From Piezodorus guildinii (taxonomy: Eukaryota > Arthropoda > Insecta > Hemiptera > Pentatomidae), in NCBI GenBank assembly GCA_023052935.1, contig CM041295.1, positions 105,386,711-105,450,710 of the forward strand: a stretch of DNA of 64,000 nt. The letters run 5' to 3'. The notes under the pieces were generated by a model that worked only from the letters and a program-made list of their open reading frames with translations, had not been told where the DNA came from and did not search any database. Position 1 is the stretch's first letter; every line of letters begins with the position of its first letter. Shown in pieces: positions 1-15,000 of this stretch. The translations under genes were made by a program, and so were the position numbers.

Positions 1-688
1 CCACAACACTTCCTTTATGTGTTTTAATCATTCACCCTAAAATAATCAGTAAGTTTTTGTAAAACCAATGATCACTCTTTTGAATCGTATCTCAACATCA
101 TACTAGATTTAAACATTCAAACAAAATTTCCTCCAACATGAAATTTCATTTTATAACCTCAGTTCACTATTATCTTTTACTCTCAATTTTGTATACCGTG
201 TATTTCTTCAACTATTAAATTACAAGTCAGATAACTTAGTATAAAAGAAAAGTAATAGAACAAAAAAAAAAAAAAAAAACTTAATGCTTAACTTTTCTTT
301 TATCCCTTATTTCAAGTATTATTGTTTAATATTTTTCTATCCATTTTTTCTTATGTTATATTAATTAACAAGTGGAAATTGTTTTTAGTTATTGTTTATT
401 AAGTTATTTATAATTGCATCAGGTAGTTGGAACAATACCATATTATTTGTATATTATGTCTTTTAGGGGACAGCAACCCATGGAATAAAGATTCATTTCT
501 AATAATAATTAATATTTTAATTTTTGTATAATTGCTCATTTTGTCCTGATTTAAGTAAATGACTAAAGTTTAAAATATTATCATTTATTTATTCCAGCCT
601 ATGTTGGAATATATGCTGGCTATTATTACTAGTTTGAATAAATATTTGTTTATAATAATTGTGTATGCTTATAGACAATTATTTTCAG
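1..688. other. intronic or upstream sequence of the plus-strand host gene
   Basis: AT-rich sequence with stops in all frames and an A-tract near 265-281. I see no coding exon, although the exon at 689 enters mid-codon, so at least one earlier exon must lie upstream, probably outside the window. Confidence 0.6.
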
Positions 689-839
689 TTATAGATTAGT
701 TAAACACTCTTGGCCAACTGTAGCATACAGTAATATTAAAATACTCACCACTAATGTTACCAATGCAGAGGTCCCTGCCGAATTAAAAGCATCTGCAGAT
801 GAAAAGATCATTAGATTTCACCTATCTTCTAACTTATTT
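689..839 (+). CDS. host gene exon, window exon 1
   Basis: The acceptor is TTTTCAG ending at 688. The exon enters with the last base of a codon, then has 50 codons (YRLVKHSWPTVAYSNIKIL...), and leaves in phase 0 at donor GTGAG (840). It is too short and ATG-less to be found by an ORF scan, but its frame fits the next exon exactly. Confidence 0.75.
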
Positions 840-3800
840 GTGAGACTTTTTTTTATTTTTATTTTTTTTTATTTAGAGATATGTCATATTTGACAATTAT
901 ACTATGATGAGATATTTATCTTTTGTTAATCAATTTACCAACAAATCTCCTTCAACTTGTTTTACCACTTATCATGTTATATATATATATGCACTTGCAG
1001 TGTGGTCTAAGCCTTCAAAGTGATAGCATCGTCCTTATCGTATTAGCCATAATAGTTATTAGTTATAACTAATTGCGAAGGTGTTTGTAGTGTGTATGTT
1101 GGTGTAAGTGCAGTCGAAAAATTAACTGAAGCACAGAGCTATATTTTTTTAAAGAAGTTTGCTGAGAACAGTAAGATTATTAATTCTGTAATATTATTAA
1201 TTCTGTTTAAGTAGCTTGATAGATAGCCACGCTATAGCTTGGAGTGGGGACGCGCATGCGCATAAACCACGCTACCGAGATAAGAAGCAATTGGAAGACA
1301 GTACCTGATCAGCCGTCAAATAGGTTGTTGCTGGATTTTTTTCTCTGTTCCACAACTCATTATAACTTCGTAAATTTTTCATTTTATTCTTATTTTTCCA
1401 TAATAAATACTAAAAATGGTTGTCTGCCCTAAGTGTAATCAAACCGTTACACGAGATGACAAAACTGCACTCACATGCAGTATCGAAACTTGCCGAGCCA
1501 TTTTTCATAGTAGATGCCTCAAAATGGAAGACCTGGATGTTGAAAAATTTAAAGCCTTAAAAAACAAATGGGTCTGTCTTAGCTGCGACAAAGCAATTAA
1601 GAGGTTCGCCAGTGGGGACAGGAGCATTAGCCCCTCCGGGTCGGCCCTCCAGAGTGGAGGCAGTGAGGCCGACGTACTTAAATTATTGAAGGATCTCGTT
1701 TCTGAGATAAGAGATCTTAAGTCCTCACTCGTTGCCAATACCGAGGAGATAAAGGATATCAAAGATACTTTAAATAAGCAGGCAACGATTAGCTTCGAGA
1801 ACGCGGAGCGTTTAAAATCGGTCGAGGCACTCCTGGAGGCCCAAAATAAAAAAATTGATGTCCTCGCTCAAGAAAACATCACATTAAAAACTAGGGTCAC
1901 CGAGCTTGAAATTAGGCTCAACAGATCAGAGCAAAATATCCTCACTAAGACCGTAGAGATTAGGGGCATACCGGTGCGGCCCGGTGATGGGCATCGGAGC
2001 CGGGCTAGGCCTTAAGTTGGAGGTGGAAGACATTGACCATGTTGAGAGGCTCAGGTCGAGGAAAGATGATGTACCTGGGCCACTAATGGTCCGTTTTATG
2101 CGCCAGACTGTGAGGGATGAGTTGGTGAGGAAGAGAAAGGTTGTCAGAGACTTTTCTACTCGCCACCTAGAATGGCAAGAAAACGATGCCCATAAAATAT
2201 TCTTGGGTGAGGCGATGTCCCCGACCAACAGGCATCTTTACTGGCTGGCCCGGCAAAGAAGAGCCGCCGGTAAATTGAAATACACATGGTTTAATGATGG
2301 TAAAGTGAAATGTCGGCGTGCGGATGGCCAACCAGTAATAGTCATCAACTCGCCTTCTGACTTAGAAGTTTTTGACTGACATCAGGGACTACTTTTCACC
2401 TTTCGGGATCATCGGCTTTCGACCATTCGTTTTTTAACCACTAATTCGCGATTTTCATCTCCTCATTATTTTTTTCTTTATTACTGTAGCTATTTTTATT
2501 TTTGTTCAACATTAAGACAAAATGCAATTTTTTTTCTTTATTCGCAAATATACGGGAATTTTTTGTTATCTAACTCAACAAGAGTAATAATTATTTTATT
2601 TTTATTCGCTATGTACAGACTACTAACAGCTGTTGAAATTGTAAAAACCTTTTTGATTTTCTATATTATGTTTGTTTTATTTCTATTTTCTAAGAATGTT
2701 TATGTTTCTAGTTCTTATTCCACAAATAATGTCAATGCACTGCAGGTTTATTCATCTTCTCATTCCTCGCTCCCCTTTTCTCATGGCCCACCATCTCGGT
2801 TCACTACTTCCAATTTTCCTTTCCCATGACTAATGTCCTTTTAACCTGTCACGTCAACGCACAGTCACTCCTAGCCCATATTGATGAATTCCATGACTTT
2901 TTCCTCCATAACTTTTATCACTTAATAGCTGTTTCTGAAACCTGGCTGAAACCTACAATTCCGACATCGCAAGTTTCCCTTCCGAATTATACATTGCTCC
3001 GTCATGACAGAGATGACCGAACGGGTGGCGGCGTGGGTCTGTTTGTTCATGACAGCCTCAAATCCAAACAACTCATTCAATCACCCCATTCCGATTGCCC
3101 TCACCTCGAATACCTTTTCGCCGAAATATCCACAGCTTCACATTCCCTACTATTTGGAGTCATATACCGCCCTCCCAGAGTACCCTTTGAGACAGAATTC
3201 GAATCCACTCTTTACAATCTAATCCCATCCTATAACAATATCATCCTCACTGGGGATTTTAACACCAACCTATTGTTGCCTTCCTCAGACCATGTCTACT
3301 TAACCAACCTCTTCTTCTCTCTCGATCTTTATATTGTACCATATAATCCCACACACCACACCCAGTCCTCAGAATCCTGGCTCGATCTGTATGTTCTGGA
3401 TTCTGCTGATAAACTCCTCGCCTCGTCTCAACATCCTGTTCCGTTCTTGTCTGCTCACGACCTTATCCAGATATCCTATAATCTTCCGATCACTCTATTT
3501 TCCCCAAGAACCATTTCTTTTCGTAACCTTAACACCCTTTCCTCTGAAATCTTGGCGCCAGATCTTGAAGCTATCCCATGGAACACCATATACTCGCTTA
3601 GGACCGTAGATTCTATGGTTGAAACCCTTACCTGTCATCTCCATAATATCCTAGACAACCATGCTCCCCTTATCACAAAGAAAATCCGACACCCTCCTGC
3701 TCCTTGGTTAACGCCAGAAATTAGGGAATGTATGAAGCACAGAGATGCTGCAAGGCGACGATTCAGGCGCTCCCGTCTTCCTAGTGATTACTCCACCTTC

Positions 3801-6800
3801 AAACTTCTCAGTAACAGTACCCAATCCATGATACGCCAAGCTAAATCCCAATATTTTCAGCAATCCTTATCTTGTGCATCCGACTCCAAAACCAAATGGA
3901 CAATCCTGCGTAAACTATCCTTAGGAAAACACACCCATAACCAACCTATTCCTATTTCCGCTGATGATCTTAACACCCACTTTGCTTCCTGCTCCTCTCA
4001 TTTATCATGTCAGACGCCGATGCCTGCTCCTATGCACCATTTCAATCCGGATTCATTCTTTTTTTCCCATATCACCCCTGAGGACCTCTTTAATTCTATT
4101 CGTAAATCCCGAACCAATGACTACGGACCTGACAATATCCCAGTAAAACTAATCAAAGCCTCGCTTCCTTCCATCCTTCCAATATTATATCATATCTATA
4201 ACTTTTCTCTAGACAGTGCAACCTTCCCAACTTCCTGGAAAACCGCTCTGGTCTGTCCACTGATGAAAAACTCAAATCCGGTATCTCCTAATGACTTTCG
4301 CCCAATTTCTCTCCTTTCAAACCTTTCTAAACCTTTAGAGCGTCTGGTCCAATCTCAGTTATCCCTCTACCTCGAGCAAAATAACCTTTTGAACCCCCTC
4401 CAGTCTGGTTTTCGGCCTGGCTATGCTACTCACTCTGCTCTCTCCCACATTTCCCAAGATCTTCACAAGGCCATAGATCAGCACAAAATAACAATCCTTG
4501 TTTTGCTTGATTTTTCCAAAGCCTTCGATTCTGTGGACCATAATATCCTCTTAACCAAACTCCATGGACTCCCAGTATCCACAGGCGCTCTTCAATGGTT
4601 TCAATCATTCCTTACCGGCCGTTCCCAGTATGTTGTAGTTCCCAATAAACCCCGCTCCGACTCACTGCCACTAACAAAAGGTGTACCCCAAGGTTCCTCG
4701 TTATCTCCTACCCTTTTCTCCATATTCATAAATGATCTTCCGCTCTCCATCAAGCACTCCCAATACCACCCCTATGCCGACGATATTCAGATTTATATTT
4801 CCTTTACCCCAAATGAATTTCCTGATGCTATCTCTAAACTTCAGGAGGACATAAATAATATAAGTGCTTGGTCAAACAGCAACAAACTCCTGCTAAGCGC
4901 TGAAAAAACAAAAGCCATCCTGATAGCATCACCTGCTCTCCTTAAATCCTTTCCCAGTTCCCCCAACCTTTTCCTAAACAATACTCCTATCTCTTTTCAT
5001 TCATCTGTCAAGAACTTAGATATTACTCTTGATCAAACTCTCTCTTGGAAACCGCACATCTCCCAAATATCCCGCCGAACCATAACAACCCTAAAGCAAT
5101 TCCGTCGCCTCCATCACCTCCTACCATTCAATATTCGTAAACTCCTTGTTTCTTCCCTTGTCTTTCCCCACTTTGACTACGGATGCGAGGTGTACAGCGG
5201 ACTTTCAGGTGAGCTCGAAGCAAAACTTAAGCGTATTATGAACTGTGCAATACGGTTTGTATTCGGAATCACCAGAGACACGCATATAACCCAGTATTAC
5301 ACCGAGTTAAGGTGGCTTTATCCTCGTTACAGATGCCAGTATTTCCTAGCCTCCTTCCTCTACCAGGTTATCAGAACTCATCGTCCCAGCTACATCTTCC
5401 AATCCCTTCAATTTAAATCATCAATTCAGTCCCGTTCTACTAGATCCTGTCTTTCTGACCTCTACCCTCCTCCTCACCGTACTGCTTCCTCCTTCAAATC
5501 GCTACTTTTCAACCACCTTCTCCTTACCCAGTCAAACAGACAATAACTTCAAACTGCAGATGCTATAAATACCAATTATTATTATTATTATTTTTTTTTT
5601 TGTGTGTGTTTGTATTACTCAAATTATCATTGATGAACCAGCTATTTCTGTTTTTTTTTTTTTTTTTTGTTTTTCTTATTCCGAAAGTCTGACTTGTAAA
5701 GATGTACATATATTACTACCTTAATTATTTTTTAGTTTAGTATTTTGTTATTCTAAATCATGACCACACTGTTCCGGTCATCAATTATGTATTTTATTTT
5801 ATTCTTAAGGGACTTTAGTCCCAGGATAATAAAGAAGTTTTTTCATTTCATTCATTTCATTTCACTTATTTTTTGTATTTTTAATTTTCAGAATTCTGTG
5901 AATCTTCACAATTTGCAGATAGAATGTGTAACCATAGTTAGTAAAAGCTGGAAAATACTTGACTTTTTTGGAGCTGGTGGTAGGTATCCTAGATTTTTCT
6001 TGGTTTATTTATTTCTTCTTTATTATTTATTAAAATTATTTTATATGAAGCATACAGTAAGAAAAAATATTGTGATTGTAAAAAAAATTGTAATCCAGTT
6101 TTCATGTGTTTGCATCTGTGTATGTGTGAATTAATGCATGCATATGAAAATGTTTGTGTCTGTGTGTGTGTGTGTATCCATATATGTCTGTTAGCAAAAA
6201 AAAAAATTGATGAAGTTAACTAATTGATATTTTAGTATGATTTAAGAGCTGGTATAAATTGATTTAAAAAAATAAAAATGTTTATTAATTTAACAAGAGA
6301 AACGTCAATAATAATAATTATACAAAAGTTCCTTCATGGTTTACATTTTAATAAAATTAACAAAATTTACAATTAAAAAAAACAAAACAAATTACTTTCA
6401 AAAGACATTTTTAAGGAAGATGCATACATGAAATTCTTGATTAATAAATATGATATAACATTATAACCACATGTAGGCCTAATACTCGTCCACAATTTTC
6501 TCTCCAAACTGTGAACAGCACAACTAATTTAGGTCTTCGATATGCCTCAATAGGGTTCTGCAAGCCTTCTCTATTCATCGGGGCTGTTTGATGGAGTTTC
6601 TTAAACTAAACTTTATAGTTTTCCCTACAAATAAAAATCAAGTGGGAAAACAGGGTATGCTAAGGGGCTGGACCCTCATATTTATTTATTTCCTCCTATA
6701 CCTTAAGGTCAATGATTAATTTAGTATTTATTTTAATTAGTATGTTCTCCTCTTTAGTCTTATAGCACTAATTGTTCATAGGATAGTCAACCGCATATTT

Positions 6801-9800
6801 ATTGCACAAGTTAAAAAATGATAATTGACATTGATTTCTAAAAGGTGGCATATTAATTGTACTATGAAATTGTTCAGGAAGCACAAAAATATCTTATTAG
6901 TTTATTATTAACCAAATTATTTTGATTATTTTCTGATTAAAATCTAGAATTGTTTATTTATGATCGGGAACAAAATTAAATGTGTCATTAACACCTTATG
7001 AAAATAATTTAATTTTCAAAATGAATTTTTAAAGTACTTGAGTGTACTTTAGATAAATTTGAATGACGGATTTCGATAAAACTAAACCATTAAAATGTCA
7101 AAATATCAATTTCATAAGAAATGTCCTTTTGTATTTTTTGTAAATCAACGTCTCGATTATAATATATACAGTAAAAGGTTTGAAAATTAATATTATAAAT
7201 TGAAAAGATGATTTTCAGTTGATACTTTGCTCGAATAAATCATATAAACAACATTTAACAAGCTTTTTTAGTCGCTTATTTATTTAACTTCACTTTTTGC
7301 TACTGTGACTAGTCGGACGATGATGCATTAGGAGTCCTTTATTTTGCCTATCCAGGTTTTATTAGGATAAGAATCTTCTACAAGTACCTATCATCGCAGA
7401 GGCTTGGGACCAACTTTTTACGTCCCCTTCAAAGGACGGCAAAACTAAGGATTTTTTACTCCCAATAAAAATTGTAGTGCCTTCTGCCAGTTTCGAACCC
7501 ATGACCTTGGAAATAGAAGGCTGTTATGCTAGTCACTACTTCACAGGTGACACCAATATTTAATACATTATTTCAGTTTTGTATGACTTAGTGTCGGACA
7601 GGCAAGGAATGTTTACAGTATTTGGTTCTGCAGCAAAATAAGCGTCTGTCTCGGGCAGCAGAAACCTCCTAAACTACACTAGACATAAATTTTTCTATTT
7701 TGCCTAGAATGTTCCAATATTGGTCACAATTATGAATTGTTTGTTAACAATTAGGACAAAAAAAAAAAAAAAATGTGAACATTTTGAAGGTATAACAAAG
7801 GAAATGTGAGAAAATGTTTCTCTGAAAAAATTAATCATTTTGATTTCATGCAATCAATATTCATATATGTATTTCAATTGAATTAGTTATCACATATAGA
7901 TAAACTTTTTTTGTGGCTATGCACTCTAACTCAGCCAGTGGAGTCAGTGACACCACTGAGAGAGAGGTGCTTGGTTCTCTTGGATTCTGCTTTTCCCTCT
8001 ACAAGTGGAGAGAAAAGCCCAGTCTGGGGTCCCTTTAGCAGATTGTAAACATTTGTCAACTGTATATTTACCTCAATTATAGGTTGTTGTTGTTATGCTT
8101 TTTTTTTAATTTTTTTTTTTTTTTTTGTATGTATATGAATTTTTTGTTTATATTTTATGTAATTTTACTTTATCATTATTTTCTGTATATATTGTATGAA
8201 TGTGGTCTCATATCACTATTACTATTGTTCATTTTGAAAAAAAAAAATGTAATATATCTCAATAAATATTAAAAAAAAGAAAAATTAACATTTTAAATTG
8301 TACACAATTCGTGTTTGTATTTGTATATTTAATTTCATTTTTAATTCTTTGTATGACAGTTTTAATTCTTTGTAATAATTATTACAAATGATTTAATTTT
8401 AAAATCTTATGTGTTCTTTGTCTCAGATATGAAAATAATTAAAGGAAAAGAACTTCATGCACTGGCTAAAATCATCCCATCTGAAGTTGATGATGGTCAA
8501 TATAAATGCTTAAGGTTTACCAAGCAATGTTGTTATATTCCACCTTGGGGTGGAGTATTTGTACATGAAGCATTTTCTAAAAAAATTGAAAATTTCATTC
8601 AGTTTTCTTTCAGTTGGTCTGTAAGTAAAACAATACATTGTTTACTTTTTATTTTTATTACATCACTGTTTTAATGTCAGCTTCATGGTCTTTTGTTGCT
8701 TTTCATTTTTTTTTTTTTTTTTTCGTTAGGAATTTCTTCAATTTGTAGATTTTCTCAACCAAATTCCTGCCCTAGCAAGTCTTTCCATCTCTGCCGGTCC
8801 ATCGCGTCCTCCTCCGACAGCCCCCTACCACCCATACTCTCCCCCACTCTGTCCTTCCATCTAATTAGGGGTCTTCCTCTCCTTCTTCTACCATCTGCCT
8901 CCCAATCCATTATTATTTTAGGTAAGCGATTGTCTCCCATTTGTTTCACATGGCCTACCACCTTAGCCTCCTTTCTTCCATTACCTCAAGAATGTTGTTC
9001 TTTATTTCAAGTGCTTCTCTTATAGCGACATTTTTCACCCTTTCGATTCTCGATATCCTTGCCACCCTCCTCCAAAAATCCATTTCAACAGAAAGCAATT
9101 TTTTTCCCTGGGCTATGCTGAGGAGCCATGTCTCCGAACCATACAACATTATGCTCTCTACCAAAGCTTTGTATATGAGCTTCTTCGTTTTTATTATTAT
9201 ATTGCTGCTCCAGAGTAATGAGTTGAGCATTCCTACTGCTTTTTTTCCGCATGTGATCTTTCATTGGATTTCCGCCTCTGCTCGGCCATTACATTAGATT
9301 ATGGAGCCCAAATAACAAAAATGTTTCACTTTGCATAGATTGCACAATGTTGGGTCGGTACTTTCCTCCTCCATGCACATATACTTGGTTTTTTCATAAT
9401 TTATTTTGAGTCCTCCTTGCTCATAATGATCTATTATTTTTCTGAATAGGTAACTTATATCCTCTTCATCTTTTGCAATTAGTACCTGATCATCAGTAAA
9501 TAATAAATGGCATAGGTTTTTTTCTCCTAACTCAATTGCCATTTTTCCACATTTCTGCATCCAACCATTTAGGCATTCGTCAAGGTATATATTGAATAGG
9601 GTGGGAGACATACAGCATTCTTGCAGTAATCCTTTTCCGTTTTGAAATTCCATGGACAGTAACGGGCCTATTTTCATCGGGCACCTATTATTTGAGTAAA
9701 TTTCTCTAATAAGGTCCACGATTCCTTGGTCTATTCCAGCCTTATTTAGGTATTCCCACAGAAGTTTACGAGGCATGCTGTCATATGCTTTTCATTTATA

Positions 9801-10684
9801 CATTTTCAATTCCATATTAGCTTAAGTGCATAGTATTAGTATCACTTTACTGTGAGATCATTATTTACCAATTGATAACTAAACAGATAAAATAAATATT
9901 AAAATGATGAATAATAGAGCACTGAATAAAAAACAAATCAGATTTATTTATAAACAGATCGGTTCAATTCAAAATTTAGGATAAAAGCAAAATATGTTTC
10001 ATCACTAATTTCAACTCAATTTTTTTTTTCATTAAAAACAGGTAATATTCTAATGGCTATGACAAATTTTGTAGTATAATTTATGTCAAATGTACAAAAA
10101 AAAATATATATAAAAACCAAAGGAACTTGATAGCTCAACCCAACTGTACAATAAATATTTGCACCTCATAGTTTTTATTGTCATCATAATTTAAATTTTT
10201 GTTTTCCTTCTTTTTGGCAGTAGTTGTCCTGTTTTGGCATAAAAAAGTTTGAATTCTACTCTTAAACATTTTCTATAAACTTTATTAAAATAAATAATAT
10301 AATTTCCAAATTAAATTACTTTTATTATAATTTAGCACAAATCATTTCAGGTTGGAATGGTATCTATGGAAGAAGGAATGAGAAAAGCTTATGGTCAAGA
10401 TTATGTCTGGGTTCTTTGTGAAGATAGATTTGAAATACCTCCTATGCTGTCTGACCATAAGCAGCCTATTGCATATCCTATTTCACCCCAAAAAAAGTTG
10501 ACTCCAGCTTCCTCCAAAGATGTTGTATTAAGAGTAAAAATTTATGAAACTCCACATTTATGTCGTAATTTGACTTTATCAGGGTATGTAATATAAAAAA
10601 AGTTTATAACTAGTTATACATAATATTTTTTTTTCTTTTTTTTTTTCCTTCCCTATCCACAAGTTTCTTGCAGGATGGGAGCAC

Positions 10685-10775
<91 letters not shown>

Positions 10776-12041
10776 TACATATAATGTCATCTGAATTATG
10801 TGTTAGGTCATTTTTCACTTAGCTTTTCTTTGGCTATATTTTTTCTTTTATTTTTTTATAAGGTCTCAAACAGTGCCAATAACAGTGGAAATTTCAAATG
10901 ATAAGAAACAGATTGTGAGAGTAGATTTATCATTCCTTCCTTTACTTCATCCGTAAGTATAATAATGTTTCATAAATAGTTGATAGTGGGTTTCCTTTGT
11001 TGTAAATGCTATTTTACTAGATGATTTTTTAAATTTAAAAAAGCAAAACGGTATAGATAAGTTACCTCATGGGTTTATAAGAATAGTTATTTTTAGAATG
11101 ACCATCTCTTTAGCAATATTGATTACCAAGTGATGCATTATAAGGTTTAGTTTAATCAGTGTTCTTAATAAAGATATAAACTTGTATATGCATTTGAAAA
11201 GTGTGAATAACTATGTAAATTAAGGATTTCACTGCCCTGATGGATCATTTAGGGCATTGGTTCCAAACAAGTGGTATGTGGATGATATCTATGGGTTCTG
11301 TGAGGTGTCATTAGGAAATTATTTTAAATTACCTTAATGGAAAATATTTTAAATTTTGTAGGGTTAGATATATTTGATTTCGGCTAAAGGGGGTGGAGTA
11401 AGCATAAAGGATATGGAGTAAGGTGAAGGCATTAGAGGGTGATAAGTGTTGGATTGAGATTTATTTATTGAGGCTACTTTGCTCCACTAGAAGTTTCAGG
11501 AGTTAGGTAAAGTAAGTCAAGACTATAAGAACCTAATAAAATTTAGAAAACATTGTACTCAGTGTTTACTCAGTGTGTGCTAATTAAATTTAGCAATACA
11601 ATATAGCTACAAATTTCATATAAAAATCTAATTTAATTCTACAATTAATTCACTGAGTACACTGTTTTTTAAATTTTAATAGGTTCTTATAGTCTTGACT
11701 TACTTTACCTAACTCCTGTAACTTCTAATGGATCAAAGTAGCCTCAATAAATAAATCTCAATCCAACTCTTATCACCCTCTAATGCCTTCACCTTACTCC
11801 ATATCCTTTCTACTTACTCCACCTCCTTTAGCCAGGATATTTTCCAAGTGATTTGAAGTAGTCCTTTTTGACATACTCCTTGATGGTTCCAGTCCAGTTC
11901 AGACCTTTCAACTGCTTTAGTACTATATAACCATAACTAAAATACTTTAGTTCAACTTCTGTCTTTTTATATCAAGCTTAAATTTCTCAAATATTTTCAA
12001 CCAATGATTGAATTCCTGAAGAAGTTTCTTTGAGGGGAGGT

Positions 12042-12074
<33 letters not shown>

Positions 12075-15000
12075 TATGGGGAGAGAGGGAGGAGAAGGGA
12101 GCGGGAGAGGGTTGAAGATTTTTGTTAGGATTGGGTTATACTAATAGCTCTGTAATATGTGGTATAATTAAAGGTTTAATAAAAAAAGTGTGATAGAGGA
12201 ATGTTTCCATAAGAGAGAGAAATGGGTAGTGCATAGGAGTGAGGTGATTGTATCCAGATGATTTACGCAGAGTAATAAGCTTGTACATCTGGTAAGGTGA
12301 CCATAAGAGATGTAAAGTGTACTGTGAAGGCTGGTAGTCAAAGGACAGAAGAGTTCTCCTCAAAAAAAGGCAGTGGGGGATTCTGGTCTGCAAAGTAATG
12401 GGACCATTTACAATCGGATGGTTCAGGAGGTGGATACAGCCAAGGCTCGTCACTGATTTGTAACGCCGATATATTTAGTAAATTGGTAATGTGATCCAAA
12501 TTCTGCAGAAAATGAAATTATATCAGAAGGAAAACTAAATCCCTAAGGAAATTAGTAGGAACCATTCTGCCTTTATAAAAAAAGAAGAAAAGTAAATTTT
12601 ATTCTGGGACCTTCAGTCCCCCTAAGAACAACTGTAAAATACAAAAACTGAGTCTTGTGTCTGGCACAGAAACAAAAACATCAACAAAAAAAACTTAAGG
12701 TTATACTTATATTATTTATAAAAGTAGTGAATATAACAATAGTAGTATATATATGTTTCTATAATAATAAACATATGTGTATTTAGAGATATTATGATTG
12801 TACTTCTCACTAATATCATAAGATCATAGAGAAAAAAAAAGTTTTTGTTTACATATTTGTAGTAGTCCTCATTTTAGAATGGAATATGATCATTATTCTA
12901 ACTTTTTGTTTACAATTACTCGGAAGATTGATGACTGAGGAAATGAAGGAATAAATTGTTTTTAAATGAGGTTAAAGAAGATGCTTTGCGTTTAGAGATA
13001 GGTATGGAATTTCTGAACGAAGTGGCATGTAAAAGATTTTTTAATTTTTTTAAAGATCTGTTCGACAAGTGGAATATTATTATACGATACTGTAGGACAG
13101 GATGTCATTGGTTTTACCACAGAGGGTAAAGGTGATTTGGTGGGATTTGTCTGAATTTATTTTCCTTCTCCAATTCTGACACCATATCTGGAGGTCTCTG
13201 ATATGGGGTTGTAGGGTTGTAGGGTTTGAGAGGCAATAGTAGGATCGTTATTGACTGATAGCACACAAGTGTCATCAGCATACGTGGAAAGGAAAGTGTT
13301 AGGATTGGTTGGGAAGTCAGCTGTGAAGAGAATGGGTCTGAGGATACTGCCTTGTTGGACACTAGAGGACTGAACAAAAAGGGATTAGTAGGAACTATTG
13401 TGATTTATTTTAAACGATCTGTCAATGAGATATGACTGGATGATGAGAAAGTATGTTGGAGGAAGGAATTTTCGGAGTTTGTAAAGCAGTCCCGGGAGCC
13501 AGACTCAGTCAAAGGCCTGTTCTACGTCAATAAAGGCTCTAGTGCAGTACAATCCGCGCTCCAAAGCAGAGGAGACTACATCTACTACATGATGACATTG
13601 CTGGATAGTGGAATGGGATGTTCGGAAGCCAAACTGATGATCGGGGATAATATTATTGGAATCAAGGATGGGATAGATACGTTTTAGAAGGAGTTTTTCA
13701 AGGGTTTTTCCCATGATACATAAAAGAGAGATGGGATGGTAAGAGGACGGATTTTCTGGTGGCTCTTTGGGTTTATGTATCATTTTTACTGTGGATAATT
13801 TCCAGGAGTCAGGAAAATATGTTGTACGGAGTACAGCATTATAAATGTAGGTAAGGAATAAGATGGATTTTCGTGAAAGGAGTTTTAAAATTTGGGATGT
13901 GATTAGATCAGGCCCAGGAGCTTTGTGGGAAGGCAGACTAAGAATAATACTGGAAATTTCTGAAGGATGAAAAGCTTTAGGTGGAAGGAACATTTGAAGA
14001 GGAATAATTAGTTCAGCTTCAATACATTCAAGGTGATTAAGGATATCAGGGTGTGGAATAAAAGTTTTAAGATGGTGCTGACCAAAGAGATTGCAGCTCT
14101 GTAAGGAGAGGATGATTAAAGTCTTTAAATTTGAGTAGCTTCTTAGTGGTCATCCATAATGTTTTGTCAGTAGTGTTGGAATTTTCGGTAAAATTGAGTA
14201 AATTTTGAATTATGAATTTGTTTATTTCTGATTTTAGTTTTTTAGTCAGTTTAGTAAGTGTGATTGGGCAAGTGGTTGGATGGAATTGGCTGAGGTTTAG
14301 GCTGGGAAGATCTGGCCTGAGGTTTAGTATGGGAGGTCTGTGGCTTGGATTGGGAGACTCGAGGCGCCTAAGGTCTCGGTTGTTGCTTCAAGGTAAGAGT
14401 TTATGTCCTGTGGAGGACGATGATGAGCTGTTGACGTAGGGTTGCTGTATGGTGGGTTGAGTAGGTGTTTTATCCAATTCAGGAAAACTAGTCAAACATT
14501 CAAACTCAGTTGGCTGGATGTAACTCTTCTTCTGTCGTTTATTTGTCGCGTTTAGAGTTCGGTTTCTAAGAATGTTTTTGTAGACTGAACATCCTCGGTA
14601 GCTTGCCGGGTGCCCTTCTCCACAGAGAGTACATATTGCAGGCTCATCTCTAAGTTTATTACAGGCGTTGGGCGCGTGCGGACCGGCACATTTCACGCAC
14701 CCATCCTGGTGGTGGGAGTATGTCTTTGAATGTCCCAAATTTTGACATTTGGTGCATTGCACAATAATATTTTTTTGTCTCGGCTTCTCAAACTTAACAG
14801 TGGAGTAAACGAGCCTATTAATGTTAGATATATCTGGATTGTTTGTCGCTGGTTCTAAATCCATGAAAAATAACGGTAGCGGAAATTTATCTGTAGGGTG
14901 TAAGACGCATGAAACATTTCTTACTATGTGACCAATTTCCTCTAATTCCTGTTTGATGACAGCTGTAGGGGTGGTTGAATGACCTAGTAAGACAGCTCTA

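Larger units (their letters stand above)
1229..5870 (+). mobile_element. CR1-like non-LTR retrotransposon (LINE), near full length
   Basis: This is a two-ORF LINE in the first host intron. ORF1 (1416-2379) has a PHD-like zinc finger, a coiled coil and a baculovirus FP-type domain; ORF2 (2826-5546) has endonuclease and reverse transcriptase. The 3' UTR ends with the hairpin GGGACTTTAGTCCC (5809-5822), then AATAAAG and a short tail of TTTCATTTCA units rather than poly(A), a tail style seen in the CR1/L2 group. The 5' end is placed at the GC-rich stretch near 1229 and is uncertain. No clear target duplication was found. Related copies lie at 15681-16001 and 51843-52390. Confidence 0.85.

Noticed and set aside
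468..560. Possible extra host exon after TTTTAG at 468
   Set aside because: No donor site within reach and stops in the frames that could join the exon at 689.
10579..10818. Minus-strand frame with long Ile-Tyr runs
   Set aside because: Translation of the (AT)n microsatellite.
12136..12453. Minus-strand 105-codon frame
   Set aside because: No recognisable domain, odd composition and neighbouring LINE debris; probably an out-of-frame remnant.
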